DNA of 64,000 nt from Sphingopyxis sp. UBA6723 (GTDB lineage Bacteria > Pseudomonadota > Alphaproteobacteria > Sphingomonadales > Sphingomonadaceae), in the NCBI RefSeq assembly GCF_002454115.1, contig NZ_DKIH01000013.1, forward strand, positions 483,676 to 547,675, given 5' to 3'. The translations under genes were made by a program, and so were the position numbers. Under the pieces are notes generated by a model. That model ran no database searches and was not told where the DNA came from. It saw only the letters and a program-made list of their open reading frames with translations. Positions within the stretch are counted from its first letter, which is position 1, and each line of letters begins with the position of its first letter. Of the stretch, positions 63,901 through 64,000 are shown piece after piece.

Positions 63901-64000
63901 TACAGCTACGAACTGACCGAAAACAGCGTCTTGCACAGTGGCCCAACCAACGGCGCGCTGAACGAGGCTTTTGCAATAGAAATCACCGACAGCGACGGGT
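60943..64000 (+). CDS. Giant VCBS-repeat adhesin, 5' part
   Basis: The start at ATG 60943 follows AGGGGGC. The frame stays open to the window end (about 1019 residues seen; no stop). The N-terminal 85 residues (ARAIPPGATTILPVDGVIQL... to RIPQIKVGPINIPAPTVAAL) resemble the prefix domain of BapA/LapA-like adhesins, thought to hold the protein in the exporter. Then tandem VCBS/cadherin-like repeats follow with TYRLTDGDGDVSTATLTIRI, TYRLTDGDGDTATATLRIAI and EYVITDGDGDEATATLTVVI. They alternate with ITVTDDDGDVGTATLTLTI-type units and EAGLPxGS linkers. The T1SS encoded upstream is the likely exporter. The C-terminus and secretion signal lie outside the window. Confidence 0.92.
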   Translation, partial: MELKRNEQLGEIATIARAIPPGATTILPVDGVIQLPPGTRLDAIKLSGNDLVVTMPDGQVLVIVDGALRIPQIKVGPINIPAPTVAALIAGQEPEPAAGRPQSSGGNFAQTPGDIGDAFGLGDLLPPTEFGFAQISNVEVIPDAIDDEPKILITTPDQTVGVTAATALVSEAALAARGTEPAGTDPASPRESTSGTIQIAALDQPVVVAVNGTPVTTVGQVITTPLGQVTITSITPGLIGYSYTLIDNSSDPAATDVVTITVTDDDGDVGTATLTLTIEDDAPIARADIDDTALGSNAPQSGNVITGAGTATGAAGADSPGADGALITGVRGASATDFSPTGTPVQGQYGRLVIAPDGTYAYVRSAGTPGGVEDVFTYRLTDGDGDVSTATLTIRIGDSTPSLIVPAAGNDGTFVDEAGLPERDGKSPGSREGDGSDFTSGVIQFAAGDGPAAITINGVTVTEEGQEIALATGTFYIIAINPDSIEYFFWLTDNTLGDNASQLITVGITDLDGDTVSASFEIDIIDDVPEAVADFDSVAAGSFGPVTGNVITDAENDGGRDFPGADGASVSSVSGSGDPVGAGTPVAGLYGVLTLNSDGSYSYARNPGTPGGVFDTFTYRLTDGDGDTATATLRIAIGDGGVTVQLPDGGDDGQLVSEAGLPNGSAPDSDSATTEGSITFAATDGVDAVRINGETVTAVGQIIAGQYGTLTVTSITATSIGYSYILADATSGDDVVETFGVVVTDSDGDSASGTLSIVVEDDVPTAIDDLDSLESGSASTADGNVLAGIGGSDDNATDGEADISGADGASVTAISFGGEGGDINGLTFGAYGTLQIAADGSYIYTIDPENADVAGLDGDDELTEVFEYVITDGDGDEATATLTVVIRGRDDIVTIAGLNPEGAEAIVSEANLADGSNPDNAALTQTGDFSFNAVDGIATITIAGETLFDGAIAAGLIITTELGILTITDFAPIFDTAGDIIGGTISYSYELTENSVLHSGPTNGALNEAFAIEITDSDG

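Overview
The window is high-GC alphaproteobacterial chromosome, most likely from a sphingomonad (Sphingopyxis/Novosphingobium type). The signs are the trpE…trpG-trpD-trpC…moaC-moeA-lexA gene string, a GTTC-N7-GTTC LexA box, the DivJ/PleC-like kinase family, a TonB-dependent receptor with an EEIIVTAQ TonB box, and several dispersed intergenic inverted repeats. No rRNA, tRNA, CRISPR array, transposase or phage gene was recognised.

Region 1 (1-31.9 kb) is mostly core genome. It holds tpiA, a PpiD/SurA-type folding factor, the tryptophan genes trpE, trpG, trpD and trpC, molybdenum cofactor genes moaC and moeA, lexA with its own SOS box, comEC, gltX, gltA, gyrA and dcd. Small accessory pieces sit between them: an alpha/beta hydrolase inside the trp string, an AraC regulator plus CPBP membrane protease between trpC and moaC, an atypical histidine kinase without its phosphoacceptor histidine, a membrane-anchored NTP-transferase-like protein, a DoxX protein, a saccharopine-dehydrogenase-like reductase, a thioesterase, and an OmpR/EnvZ-type two-component pair next to an EF-hand protein.

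Region 2 (32.8-43.2 kb) is the most interesting part. It looks like a self-contained sulfoquinovose (sulfosugar) catabolic locus of the sulfo-SMO type. One operon encodes a GH31 glycosidase with the sulfonate-recognition residues of sulfoquinovosidases, a LacI regulator, an aldo/keto reductase and an SsuD-like flavin-dependent monooxygenase. A divergent TonB-dependent receptor, an MFS permease and an NADPH:FMN-reductase-like protein complete the set. The FMN reductase is translationally coupled to a RibB homologue that has lost its catalytic residues. Two nearly identical 19-bp imperfect palindromes, one in each divergent promoter region, suggest that one LacI protein controls all four transcription units.

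Region 3 (43.5-47.8 kb) carries a beta-barrel-like secreted protein, a periplasmic amidohydrolase, a fusion of a peroxiredoxin-like domain to a 2-oxoglutarate/Fe(II) dioxygenase, and an XRE regulator coupled to a 39-residue ORF.

Region 4 (47.9 kb to the end) is a type I secretion and adhesion locus. A LuxR regulator, an ABC exporter, an HlyD-type adaptor and an Omp85-like barrel protein form one operon. TolC lies divergently. An RTX protein made almost only of calcium-binding repeats, an M23 peptidase and the 5' part of a giant VCBS-repeat adhesin follow. The adhesin is preceded by an AT-rich regulatory stretch with a TTAA-N7-TTAA (CtrA-type) site and runs off the window.
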